From assembly GCA_937864085.1 (NCBI GenBank), contig CALMIH010000180.1:1-10945 (forward strand): a stretch of 10,945 nucleotides of DNA, in the 5' to 3' direction. A program made the translations under genes and the position numbers. Below are positions 1-6,084 of this stretch, in pieces (position 1 is the first letter of the stretch; every line of letters starts with the position of its first letter). This DNA is from an uncultured Chloroflexota bacterium (GTDB lineage Bacteria; Chloroflexota; Limnocylindria; Limnocylindrales; Limnocylindraceae). The notes beneath the pieces were generated by a model. That model was not told where the DNA came from and searched no databases. It saw only the letters and a list, made by a program, of their open reading frames with translations.

Positions 1-8
1 ACACCTTT

Positions 9-767
9 ATGGCCGGGGCCCTCATTACGCTGGTTGTTGGCGGTGTGATCCTTGCGCGCAGGTTTGGCGGCGGACTCGCACCGTGGGCGTGGGGCGGCGT
101 TGCCTTTGTCTTAAGTCAGGCGGCGCGCCTTCCGGCACTCACACTGATCAGCGCGCTCGTCATTGGTAACGCAGCGCCGGAGAGTGGCAGCGCCACATGG
201 GCGCTCTCCGTGGTTGTTGCTTCGCTCACCGCTGGCATCTTCGAAGAGGGGAGTCGCGCACTGATCCTCGCCACCGCCGCAAAGCGTGTGCGCAGCGAAG
301 GTTCAGGGATCGCCTTCGGACTTGGCCATGCAGCGATTGAAGCGCTGATCTTCACGCTTCTGCCATCATTTGCGGCAATCGCGCTCTTGAGCGGCGCCGC
401 AGACGGAAGCATCTACGAGAATCTGTCGGCCGAGTCGAGTGAGTCGCTCACCACTGCTGTCACCTTCCTCTCGGGACATAACATTGGCGTTGCCACCCTC
501 GCGATCACTGAGCGCATCTTCGCCACCGTGCTGCACATCACGTTGACGCTCTTCGTCCTTCGCGCCGTGCAACAGGGGGGTGGGAAGCGCGATCTTGCGC
601 GACGACTCGTCCTACCGATCGCGCTGCATACGGTTGCAAATCTGAGCACCGTACTCCTCCTCCCAGTCATCGGGGTCCTTGGAGCCGAGGCCCTCTTCGC
701 TGCGGTGACGCTAGGTGTGGTCGCCCACTACTGGCGTACACGACGAGGGAGTAGCCCTACGGTGTAG
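9..767 (+). CDS. YhfC-family putative intramembrane glutamic protease (start uncertain)
   Basis: The 252-residue product is very hydrophobic with about six to seven membrane segments. It carries the conserved residues of the YhfC family, relatives of the CPBP/CAAX-type membrane proteases: an EExxR motif (E79, E80, R83), GLGHAAIEA (H107, E111), a helix with ERIFATVLH (H176) and ALHTVAN (H207, N211). In related families the paired glutamates and histidines form the catalytic centre inside the membrane; the substrate here is unknown. The ATG at 9 is the first visible, but the frame stays open to the window edge and family members usually have a few more N-terminal residues, so the true start may lie upstream. 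No ribosome binding site can be judged. Its 3' end overlaps the convergent carboxypeptidase gene by 11 nt. Family assignment is fairly sure, proteolytic activity is inferred. Confidence 0.8.
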   Translation: MAGALITLVVGGVILARRFGGGLAPWAWGGVAFVLSQAARLPALTLISALVIGNAAPESGSATWALSVVVASLTAGIFEEGSRALILATAAKRVRSEGSGIAFGLGHAAIEALIFTLLPSFAAIALLSGAADGSIYENLSAESSESLTTAVTFLSGHNIGVATLAITERIFATVLHITLTLFVLRAVQQGGGKRDLARRLVLPIALHTVANLSTVLLLPVIGVLGAEALFAAVTLGVVAHYWRTRRGSSPTV

Positions 768-1761
768 GAGTTGGTGCTGGTTCGCAGGCATCGCCGATCC
801 CGTTCGCATCGCTATCAATCTGGTCAGGGTTGAACACGTCAGGACAGTTGTCGACCTCGTCCAACACTCCGTCACCATCGACATCGCCATCAACCGGGTA
901 GCCCTCTGGGACCTGTAGTTCGGCGCAGTTTTCGCCGATCACGCGCTCGCCGCCGTACTGCTTGTTCCAAAGGAAGATGCGCGGCACCTGCTCGCTGCAG
1001 ACGATCTCATACGCAAGGTTAAGCCCAACGTAGCGCCAGTGCCACGGCTCACTGCCGTAGCAGCTCAGCGCCACGCGCTTCGCCCCAGCTGGGTACGAAC
1101 GGACGAAGCCAAACTTGTACGCGTTCTCTGTGAGCCAGACCGCGGTTGGCGATGTAGCAAATGAGGCGCTCCCCCATGGTGCACCAGCACCCAGGGTCCC
1201 AAGATCTACCGCCGTCCCGAGCTGGTGCTCGGAGTGTCCAGGAATCGCACTGTACTTTCTCGCGAGCTGCAGCCCTGACTGTTCCACCCAGTAGGCGAAC
1301 GTTGTCTTCTGCGTCTGGTAGGAGCGATATGCGGAAATGATGCGCAGCTGAACCTCCGCCTCACGCGCAGCGAGGAACATGCTTCGGAGCGCCGTTGCCG
1401 CGCTGCGACGCAACAAGAAAACGCCCTTCGTTGGCGAGGCAACCGCCTGTGTGGTGATCCACGTCAGCGTTGTTGGAACATAGTTCGACGGGAGTCGGTA
1501 CATCGGATCGAGTACCGATGTTGCCCACTGCTTTCGTAGACGTTCCTTGGTGAGCTCCTCGCCCTCAATCGCAACCGTCGTCGCGTTGAAGGTCACCTTG
1601 CGCGCCAGAATCGTTGCGCAGCTCGGGATCTCCGGGATCGCGTTGTCGGTCGCTGCAACAGCGAGTGGCGAGGCGCCGTTCACGACAAGACCCCCAGCGA
1701 CAAGGAGCAAAGCGAGCAGAAAAGAGCGGAGACGAGTCTGTAGGTGCAACCGATAATTCAT
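757..1761 (-). CDS. Secreted VanY-type D-alanyl-D-alanine carboxypeptidase with thrombospondin type 3 tail
   Basis: A 334-residue M15B-family peptidase that would trim the terminal D-Ala from peptidoglycan stem peptides outside the membrane. From the ATG at 1761 the N terminus is a good Sec signal peptide (Arg-rich start, hydrophobic residues 14-28, likely cut after the Ala-rich stretch near residue 37). The VanY core spans about 120-260: SAYRSYQTQ at 143-151, zinc ligands H179 and D186 in SEHQLGTAVDLG, and catalytic E238 with third zinc ligand H241 in EPWHWRYVG. Residues 291-327 are Asp-rich DxDxDGxxDxxDxCP repeats of thrombospondin type 3 type, a calcium-binding fold, ending in a short Pro-Thr tail. 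An in-frame ATG at 1779 is an alternative start; the frame is open to 1965 but that part overlaps the TerC gene. It lies 56 nt downstream of the TerC gene on the same strand, so may be cotranscribed. Confidence 0.9.
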   Translation of the reverse strand: MNYRLHLQTRLRSFLLALLLVAGGLVVNGASPLAVAATDNAIPEIPSCATILARKVTFNATTVAIEGEELTKERLRKQWATSVLDPMYRLPSNYVPTTLTWITTQAVASPTKGVFLLRRSAATALRSMFLAAREAEVQLRIISAYRSYQTQKTTFAYWVEQSGLQLARKYSAIPGHSEHQLGTAVDLGTLGAGAPWGSASFATSPTAVWLTENAYKFGFVRSYPAGAKRVALSCYGSEPWHWRYVGLNLAYEIVCSEQVPRIFLWNKQYGGERVIGENCAELQVPEGYPVDGDVDGDGVLDEVDNCPDVFNPDQIDSDANGIGDACEPAPTPTP

Positions 1762-1817
1762 GGAGAGAGTTTGGCGCATCCGATCAGGCGGCGAGTCGCT
1801 GACCGTAAAGATGAGCG

Positions 1818-2765
1818 CTACGAACGCTTTGCGCTTCGGCGTGAGTGCATGATGGAGGCGACGATTGCGACGGTCAGGATGGAGATCACGATCACAAGGC
1901 TCACGAGTGGTGGAACCTTCCAGTCGTGATTGATCGCTGGGAGGATCATCTTTGCGCCGATCCACATCAAGACAAAGGCGAGTCCCGCCCCGAGGTAGTG
2001 GAACTGATCCCGCGCGTTTGCGAGCAGGAAGTACATGTTCCTTAGGCCAAGGATTGCGAATGCGTTTGAGGTGAAGACGATGAATGGATCAAGCGTGATG
2101 CCGAAGATGGCGGGGATGCTGTCCACCGCAAAGATCAGGTCAATGATGCCGATGACGACGATGGTGAGGAAGATTGGCGTGAACTTCTTGACACCGTTGA
2201 CGGTGACGCGGAAGCGCTCCTCGTTGTAGTCCTCAGTGACGTGGATAAAGCGCTTGGCAAACTTCACCGCGGAAGGTTCCCCCTCACCCGCATGGCCCCC
2301 AGATCGCAACATGGCGACGCCGGTCCAGAGCAGGAAGGCGCCGAAGACCCAGATGATCCACTCAAACTGCGCGATGAGCGATGCGCCGATCAGGATCATG
2401 ATCCCGCGCAAGACGAGGGCAATCAAGATCCCCCACATCAGTGCGAGCTGCTGCAACTTCTTCGGTGTCTTCAGCGCCGAAAAAATGATGGTGAAGACGA
2501 AAATGTTGTCTACCGAGAGCGATTTCTCTACAAGGTAGCCAACAAAGTACTCGGTGGTCTTTGTGCCGTCGTTCCAATAGAACTGCATGCCAATACCGAA
2601 GAGGATGGCGAGGACGATCCAGACGAGTGTCCAGGCGGCCGCCTCCTTGACCGGGACAACGTGGGTCCCCTTTCGGCGCAGGAGGCCAAAGTCGATAGCA
2701 AGCGCGCCGATGATGAAGATGCCGAAGCCGAGGCCAAGCGGAGTGAAAAGCTCGTTCTCGCCCAC
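1818..2765 (-). CDS. TerC/Alx-family integral membrane protein, likely manganese/metal-ion exporter
   Basis: A 315-residue polytopic membrane protein, the usual length for the TerC/Alx family. The hallmark motifs are present: EKSLSVDNIFVF at 80-91, the paired DLIFAVDSIPAIF at 209-221 and FTSNAFAILGLRNMYF at 231-246; the conserved membrane Asp residues (D86, D209, D215) are those linked to metal handling. Family members (E. coli Alx, B. subtilis MeeF/MeeY) export manganese or help metalate secreted enzymes. The start is GTG at 2765, chosen because AGGAGG lies 5 nt upstream (2771-2776), one of the few clear Shine-Dalgarno sites in the window. The space to the tRNA is only 77 nt, too short for the yybP-ykoY manganese riboswitch that often precedes this family. 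The carboxypeptidase gene follows on the same strand. Metal specificity is inferred only. Confidence 0.92.
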   Translation of the reverse strand: MGENELFTPLGLGFGIFIIGALAIDFGLLRRKGTHVVPVKEAAAWTLVWIVLAILFGIGMQFYWNDGTKTTEYFVGYLVEKSLSVDNIFVFTIIFSALKTPKKLQQLALMWGILIALVLRGIMILIGASLIAQFEWIIWVFGAFLLWTGVAMLRSGGHAGEGEPSAVKFAKRFIHVTEDYNEERFRVTVNGVKKFTPIFLTIVVIGIIDLIFAVDSIPAIFGITLDPFIVFTSNAFAILGLRNMYFLLANARDQFHYLGAGLAFVLMWIGAKMILPAINHDWKVPPLVSLVIVISILTVAIVASIMHSRRSAKRS

Positions 2766-2770
2766 GCGTC

Positions 2771-2776
2771 CCTCCT
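2771..2776 (-). promoter_or_regulatory. Shine-Dalgarno site of the TerC-family gene
   Basis: AGGAGG on the minus strand, 5 nt before GTG at 2765. It decides the GTG start, and contrasts with neighbouring genes that lack any such site. Confidence 0.85.
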
Positions 2777-2804
2777 ACTTCAGCGGCAATACGCCAGTCC
2801 ATAG

Positions 2805-2810
2805 ATGGTA
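2805..2810 (-). promoter_or_regulatory. Possible -10 element for the TerC-family gene
   Basis: TACCAT on the minus strand, placing a start of transcription near 2798 and a 5' leader of about 30 nt that includes the Shine-Dalgarno site. The hexamer with its flank (2804-2816) matches 12 of 13 bases of the tRNA promoter flank at 2928-2940. No good -35 hexamer is seen. Confidence 0.35.
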
Positions 2811-2842
2811 GCGGAGGGGGCGTACGGGGGCTAAAAGGAGGC

Positions 2843-2917
2843 TGGAGCCGATGGTGAGGATTGAACTCACGACCTGCTGTTTACGAAACAGCTGCTCTAC
2901 CACTGAGCTACATCGGC
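2843..2917 (-). tRNA. tRNA-Thr (anticodon CGT)
   Basis: A 75-nt cloverleaf on the minus strand with encoded CCA (2843-2845). The acceptor stem GCCGATG/CATCGGC pairs perfectly, the D stem is GCTC/GAGC, the anticodon stem GCTGT/ACAGC encloses loop TTCGTAA, and the T arm is GTGAG-TTCAATC-CTCAC. The anticodon CGT (forward bases 2883-2885) reads ACG threonine codons. The discriminator base is U. It is followed by the TerC-family gene on the same strand, and no strong intrinsic terminator is visible in between. Confidence 0.96.
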
Positions 2918-2928
2918 GCCGGAGGGGG

Positions 2929-2934
2929 ATTGTA
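2929..2934 (-). promoter_or_regulatory. -10 element of the tRNA-Thr promoter
   Basis: TACAAT on the minus strand lies 11 nt before the first base of the mature tRNA, the expected place for a promoter giving a short 5' leader. No convincing -35 hexamer is seen 16-18 nt upstream. Confidence 0.6.
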
Positions 2935-2972
2935 GCGGAGCGACTCACGGCAAGGGTGCGCAAGCCCCATGA

Positions 2973-3134
2973 GCGTGCGGGATACGCCTAAGCGCCCGTC
3001 TACTTGAGGTTGAGGCCTCGGAGATTATTGTCGCAGGTGAGGTGCGCGCGGAGATCAAGGCCCTTGCAGAGGACGTGATCGCAGACCAGCGCGCCGAGAT
3101 TCAGCAGATGGAGGCGTGGCTCGCGAGCTGGTAG
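2973..3134 (+). pseudogene. 3' remnant of a DUF305-family gene
   Basis: Between an in-frame TGA at 2970 and the TAG at 3132 the plus strand encodes about 53 residues. They end in the C-terminal helix typical of DUF305 proteins: EIKALAEDVIADQRAEIQ, then QMEAWLASW (LA-x-DII-x-x-Q-x-x-EI-x-x-M-x-x-WL in the family). DUF305 proteins are ferritin-like helical proteins, usually exported, some in copper-handling loci. The N-terminal half with the conserved HHQ-type motif is absent, and no ATG, GTG or TTG in frame would give more than about 28 residues, so I read it as the eroded end of a lost gene. It sits beside the tRNA promoter, so the lost part was replaced by or deleted up to the tRNA region. 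A short functional fragment cannot be excluded. Confidence 0.65.
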
Positions 3135-3143
3135 CGCCTTGGG

Positions 3144-3165
3144 CGCTTCGTGTCGTTACGAAGCG
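3144..3165. terminator. Small hairpin at a convergent boundary, possible weak terminator
   Basis: CGCTTCGT (3144-3151) and ACGAAGCG (3158-3165) form an 8-bp stem with a 6-nt loop, spanning the stop codon of the minus-strand DICT gene and lying just after the DUF305 remnant. There is no T-run on either side, so intrinsic termination is doubtful. Confidence 0.3.
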
Positions 3166-4226
3166 ACGATGACAGGAGCCTTTAGCTGTGCTGTGAGTTG
3201 GTCGAGCTTCATGCCACGAAGGCGTTCAGCGAGGCCTGGCTTCGCTGCCTCTGGAGGCAAGACATAGATTCCGCCACCAAATCGTTGGCCCGCTTCAGCA
3301 AGACCATCCGCCCCAGACTTTACGGGGAACCAACCGCCAGCGTCGATCTCCATGAGCCGTGCCGCCTCAAGAAATGCGACCAGAGGACCGCGGCCTTCGC
3401 GGCGAGCAACATCTTCGCTGAATAGTCGATCGGGGGATGGTCGATCCGGGTGATCTCCTCGCAGGTCGCCATAAGGGCTGGAGAAACCCTCCGCGCTGCG
3501 GTCAACAAGGATCATTGAACGGTGATGTTTTCGTGCGATTGCGGCACCAACAAGAAAGGCGCGGCGATCATCATCTCGCCCAACGGCAATGACTACGGAT
3601 CCATCCGCCATATCTACCTGTGGCGCGGAAGTTTCGTTGACCGCTGAGATGAGCGAAACGGCGGTGGCGGAGGGGACGGGGGGCGCTGGCGGTGGAAGCG
3701 GACGGGCAACTCCGTCGAGGGCAGTAATGAGCAGCGCAACGACTCCTGGATCGTCGCTGACGAAGCCAACAAATCGCTTCCCCACGGTTGCGGCTCCGCC
3801 CATTCCGAACTGCGCTGGATCGCCCAACTCGTAGCTGACAAAAGCCAACTGTTCAGGATCGTCTGAGGCGAGCACCCACTGATTGGCGAGTGCGCGTGTA
3901 TCTGGTTGCAGCTCACGGTAGTCGAGCGCCTCAAGTTTTGGGCTCGCTGGTTTCGCACCAGTTGCGAAGACCGTTAGCTTGGTCCCAGCGTCAAGCAGCT
4001 TTCCGTATCGCTCAATTTCAACCGCAAGTTTGGCTGCAGTCTGAAATCCGGTGAGGAGCCTGCCGCCGCGCGAAGCACGCTCAATTTCTCGCGTGGTGCG
4101 CAACATCTCGCGTGCGTCGTAGGTGAACCGCGTGACGTCCGGCGCACGACCGAGCTCCACCGCAAGGCGGCGACCAATCTCAAAGATCCCTGCGTCGTCA
4201 TTAGCCTCGGGGAACGTCCAGTCCAT
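3156..4226 (-). CDS. Putative DICT sensory domain protein with C-terminal universal-stress-like domain
   Basis: A protein of 356 residues from ATG 4226, or 365 from GTG 4253; numbering here follows the 365 form. Residues about 40-180 resemble a DICT domain, a sensory module of signalling proteins: LLTGFQTAAKL (66-76), ERYGKLLDAGTKLTVFATG (81-99) and NQWVLASDDPEQLAFVSYE (124-142). A Pro-rich linker (184-196) leads to a second alpha/beta unit starting GSVVIAVGRDDDRRAF (218-233) and ending RLRGMKLDQLTAQLKAPVIVAS, which recalls universal stress proteins (strand VIVA at the end, GADGL near 314). There is no signal peptide, so it is cytosolic. Neither start has a Shine-Dalgarno site; I prefer 4226 because an AT-rich CATAAT lies just before it. 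It is divergent from the nucleoside hydrolase. The domain reading is by eye: DICT moderate, USP tentative. Function and ligand are unknown. Confidence 0.7.
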   Translation of the reverse strand: MDWTFPEANDDAGIFEIGRRLAVELGRAPDVTRFTYDAREMLRTTREIERASRGGRLLTGFQTAAKLAVEIERYGKLLDAGTKLTVFATGAKPASPKLEALDYRELQPDTRALANQWVLASDDPEQLAFVSYELGDPAQFGMGGAATVGKRFVGFVSDDPGVVALLITALDGVARPLPPPAPPVPSATAVSLISAVNETSAPQVDMADGSVVIAVGRDDDRRAFLVGAAIARKHHRSMILVDRSAEGFSSPYGDLRGDHPDRPSPDRLFSEDVARREGRGPLVAFLEAARLMEIDAGGWFPVKSGADGLAEAGQRFGGGIYVLPPEAAKPGLAERLRGMKLDQLTAQLKAPVIVAS

Positions 4227-4230
4227 ACCA

Positions 4231-4236
4231 ATTATG
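4231..4236 (-). promoter_or_regulatory. Possible -10 element upstream of the DICT gene
   Basis: CATAAT on the minus strand, 4 nt before ATG 4226, in a locally AT-rich patch. It would give a leaderless or near-leaderless mRNA and would exclude the GTG at 4253 as the start. The spacing is shorter than at the other leaderless sites in the window, so support is weak. Confidence 0.3.
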
Positions 4237-4338
4237 ATGCCATATCTGCGCACGGACGCTATTTGGGCACTCGCTGGTCCGGCGCCGTTGACTGGACGCC
4301 GCCCCAGAACTGACTTGAACTCTTACTGGAAGTTGCCC

Positions 4339-4362
4339 ACGTCCTCCCCGACGTCCTCCCCG
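4339..4362 (+). repeat. 12-bp tandem duplication
   Basis: ACGTCCTCCCCG occurs twice head to tail (4339-4350 and 4351-4362), followed by a further ACG. It lies about 45 nt before the nucleoside hydrolase start. Unit length is a multiple of three. Confidence 0.9.
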
Positions 4363-4393
4363 ACGATCCGTGGCAGTTCGACGCCTTCCGCGC

Positions 4394-4399
4394 TAACGT
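4394..4399 (+). promoter_or_regulatory. Leaderless-type -10 element of the nucleoside hydrolase gene
   Basis: TAACGT, matching TAnnnT, ends 6 nt before ATG 4406. With normal -10 to start-site spacing transcription would begin at the A of ATG. No Shine-Dalgarno site is present, which fits a leaderless mRNA. Confidence 0.45.
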
Positions 4400-4405
4400 T
4401 TAGCC

Positions 4406-5344
4406 ATGGCAACCGCACGACGCTTCTGGATTGACACCGACACGGCCTCTGATGACGCCGTGGCGATGGTGATGGCCTTTAAGAACCCAGCCGTTGAGGT
4501 GGTGGGGATCTCCGTGGTTGCGGGGAACGTTCCACTCCCGCAGGCGACGCAGATCGCGCTCTATACGGCAGAGATTTGTGGTGCCAAGGTGCCGATCCAT
4601 GCTGGCGCAGATCGAGCGCTCGTTCGATCGTTCGTCACCGCGCAGAACGTGCATGGCAGCGACGGCATGGGCGACATCGGCCTTCCGCTCGGCGGACGCA
4701 CGCCAACATCAACGGATGGCGTACAGGCGCTGATCAACGCCTTTCGCGCGAATCCGGGCACCATGGATCTCGTCACACTCGGACCGCTCACTAATGTTGC
4801 GCTTGCAATTCGCGCTGAGCCAAAGTTCGCCTCGTGGGTGCGCCGCTGCGTGATGATGGGTGGAACTGGCGTGCTCCCTGGCAACATCACGCCACTCGCA
4901 GAGTTCAACTTCTGGGTTGATCCGGAGGCGGCGCAAATCGTCTTTGAGTCTGGGATGCCGCTAGAGATGGTTGGGTGGGACGTCTCTGTAGCGGATGCGG
5001 TGATCTCTGACGCGCTCGCTGCGGAGATTCGTGCGCTCGGCCCACTCGGCGCATTCTGCGTAGATATTCAGAAGGTGCTGCGCGAGTTCTGCAGGAACGA
5101 GACGAAGCTTGATGGGTTTGATCTCCCCGATCCGATCGCGATGGCGGTGGCGATCGAACCAGACATGGCCACGAGCGAAGCGCACCTGCGTGTGGAGATC
5201 ATGCTCGGTGAAGGGCACGTGCGCGGCCAATCGATGGTGGATCATCTCGGCGGCACAAAGCGCGAGCCGAACTGCCGCGTGGTGTATCGAGTAGATCGCG
5301 AGCGATTTGTTGGTGCGCTGAAGGCGGCCTGTAGCGCGAGCTAG
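4406..5344 (+). CDS. Inosine/uridine-preferring nucleoside hydrolase family protein
   Basis: A 312-residue cytosolic enzyme of the IunH/Rih family, which hydrolyses the N-glycosidic bond of ribonucleosides to base and ribose. The calcium and ribose binding motif is IDTDTASDDAVA (D10, D12, D16, D17). Further family marks are HGSDGMGD at about 83-90, LVTLGPLTNVALA, VMMGGT, the EFNFWVDPEAAQIVF segment that contributes ribose contacts, and DLPDPIAMA near 237-245, whose Asp completes the metal site. Length is typical. The start ATG at 4406 has a TAACGT -10 hexamer 6 nt upstream and no Shine-Dalgarno site. Its stop codon interlocks with that of the convergent VanZ-like gene. It likely serves nucleoside salvage; base specificity cannot be read from sequence. 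No transporter for nucleosides is adjacent. Confidence 0.93.
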   Translation: MATARRFWIDTDTASDDAVAMVMAFKNPAVEVVGISVVAGNVPLPQATQIALYTAEICGAKVPIHAGADRALVRSFVTAQNVHGSDGMGDIGLPLGGRTPTSTDGVQALINAFRANPGTMDLVTLGPLTNVALAIRAEPKFASWVRRCVMMGGTGVLPGNITPLAEFNFWVDPEAAQIVFESGMPLEMVGWDVSVADAVISDALAAEIRALGPLGAFCVDIQKVLREFCRNETKLDGFDLPDPIAMAVAIEPDMATSEAHLRVEIMLGEGHVRGQSMVDHLGGTKREPNCRVVYRVDRERFVGALKAACSAS

Positions 5345-5931
5345 ATTCGGCGCGCCACGCTATCAATAAACCCAAGGATGCCGTACTGACGCGAACGGAC
5401 GCCAACGCGCCAACGCCAGACAGTTGCAACCCCCTTCAACAGCAGAAACGCACCGAGCGCGCCGAGTGTGCGTGTCAGGATGTCGTGGATGTCTACGCGG
5501 TACGGCGGAACCAGGCCGCTCAACAGATTGGTCACCGCTTGGCTGACTTCAAGGCCGATCGCCATGATGCCAATCACCGCAATGAGTGCGCGTCGAGCAT
5601 CGCCGTAGAGTGCGAGCGTGGCAAGGAAGTAGGTCGTCCCGCCGATCAACATCTGCATGGGGAGCCAGGCTGTGCTCAGAAGCGCTGGATCAAATTGAAC
5701 GAGAGGGATGAGGCGAATAACATCCGTTCCTAGCGGCGCCCGCGCCCACTCGGAGTTTGGGAAGCCGAACGGGGCCCAGATGTAGGCAACGAGAACGGCG
5801 AAGGCGATGGTGCTGACCTGCGTGCCGCGGCTCTTAATGATGCGCTGTTGACTCTGCACATAGAAGACAACCAGGAAGCTCGTGAGCCCCCCAAAAATCC
5901 CCATCCAATCTAACGTGCCAACGTTAAACAT
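5341..5931 (-). CDS. VanZ-like family membrane protein
   Basis: A 196-residue membrane protein from ATG 5931 with about five hydrophobic segments (residues 10-26, 40-53, 90-110, 115-140, 152-170). It shows the VanZ pattern: LIPLVQFD at 74-81, a helix with GLEVSQ at 126-131, and the RVDIHDILTRTLGALGAF stretch at 145-162, equivalent to the R-x-x-D-x-x-D-x-x-x-N-x-x-G motif, with Arg where Asn is usual. VanZ gives low-level teicoplanin resistance in enterococcal clusters, but most relatives have no assigned role. An upstream ATG would add seven residues; I chose 5931 because TATTAT lies 6 nt before it. The stop shares the CTAG at 5341-5344 with the convergent nucleoside hydrolase. There is no link to the VanY-type gene 3.5 kb away beyond both being envelope proteins. 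Confidence 0.75.
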   Translation of the reverse strand: MFNVGTLDWMGIFGGLTSFLVVFYVQSQQRIIKSRGTQVSTIAFAVLVAYIWAPFGFPNSEWARAPLGTDVIRLIPLVQFDPALLSTAWLPMQMLIGGTTYFLATLALYGDARRALIAVIGIMAIGLEVSQAVTNLLSGLVPPYRVDIHDILTRTLGALGAFLLLKGVATVWRWRVGVRSRQYGILGFIDSVARRI

Positions 5932-5937
5932 GAGGGG

Positions 5938-5943
5938 ATAATA
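5938..5943 (-). promoter_or_regulatory. Leaderless-type -10 element of the VanZ-like gene
   Basis: TATTAT on the minus strand ends 6 nt before ATG 5931, a near-consensus -10 placed so that transcription would begin at the start codon. No Shine-Dalgarno site. It fires away from the exporter promoter at 6027-6032. Confidence 0.55.
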
Positions 5944-6026
5944 GCAAAGCAACGAGGTCTGCCTCCTGCGGGTTTAGTGAGAGCCGAGCGCGCATGCTGT
6001 CCAACGTGGATGCCGTTTGGGCAGAG

Positions 6027-6032
6027 TAGAAT
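6027..6032 (+). promoter_or_regulatory. Leaderless-type -10 element for the leader ORF and ABC exporter
   Basis: TAGAAT, 5 of 6 matches to TATAAT, ends 7 nt before ATG 6040. No clear -35 hexamer. Together with the element at 5938-5943 it makes a divergent promoter pair inside a 108-nt spacer. Confidence 0.5.
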
Positions 6033-6039
6033 GCGCTCA

Positions 6040-6084
6040 ATGAAACGCACCGCACCCTACCTGCGTCCGCGATTCTCCTACTGA
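6040..6084 (+). CDS. Putative 14-residue leader peptide translationally coupled to the ABC exporter
   Basis: ATG at 6040 opens a 14-codon frame (MKRTAPYLRPRFSY) whose TGA overlaps the exporter ATG by one base (TGATG at 6082-6086). The start lies 7 nt after TAGAAT, so it would be the first codon of a leaderless mRNA. The exporter ATG itself has no Shine-Dalgarno site and no alternative in-frame start upstream, so ribosomes finishing the short ORF are the simplest way to start exporter translation. The peptide is basic and has two Pro, which could allow stalling, as for leader ORFs upstream of some multidrug ABC exporters (B. subtilis bmrB before bmrCD); that role is speculative. No homology can be judged at this length. 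Confidence 0.45.
   Translation: MKRTAPYLRPRFSY

Larger units (their letters stand above)
4314..4403 (+). pseudogene. Possible eroded C-terminal coding tail upstream of the nucleoside hydrolase
   Basis: After a TGA at 4311 this frame is open for 29 codons and ends in TAG at 4401. The product has protein-like composition (LLLEVAHVLPD, then DDPWQFDAFRANV) but no start codon. It contains a 12-bp tandem duplication that repeats VLPD in frame. I do not recognise the family. It may be the fossil end of a lost gene, or chance; the rest of the 179-nt divergent spacer holds nothing else I can name. Confidence 0.2.

Noticed and set aside
1762..1965. N-terminal extension of the carboxypeptidase frame to 1965
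   Set aside because: It overlaps the TerC-family gene out of frame and would bury the clear signal peptide that begins at 1761.
2241..2804. 187-codon plus-strand frame opposite the TerC-family gene
   Set aside because: Its product is a low-complexity, highly charged shadow of the TerC coding strand, with no start site and no recognisable motif.
2766..2842. yybP-ykoY manganese riboswitch upstream of the TerC-family gene
   Set aside because: The 77-nt spacer is too short and shows none of the paired elements; the likely 5' leader is only about 30 nt.
757..5931. A vancomycin-resistance cluster, from the VanY-type and VanZ-like genes
   Set aside because: The two genes are 3.5 kb apart with unrelated genes between them, and there is no VanHAX ligase set or VanRS regulator; both families are common outside resistance clusters.
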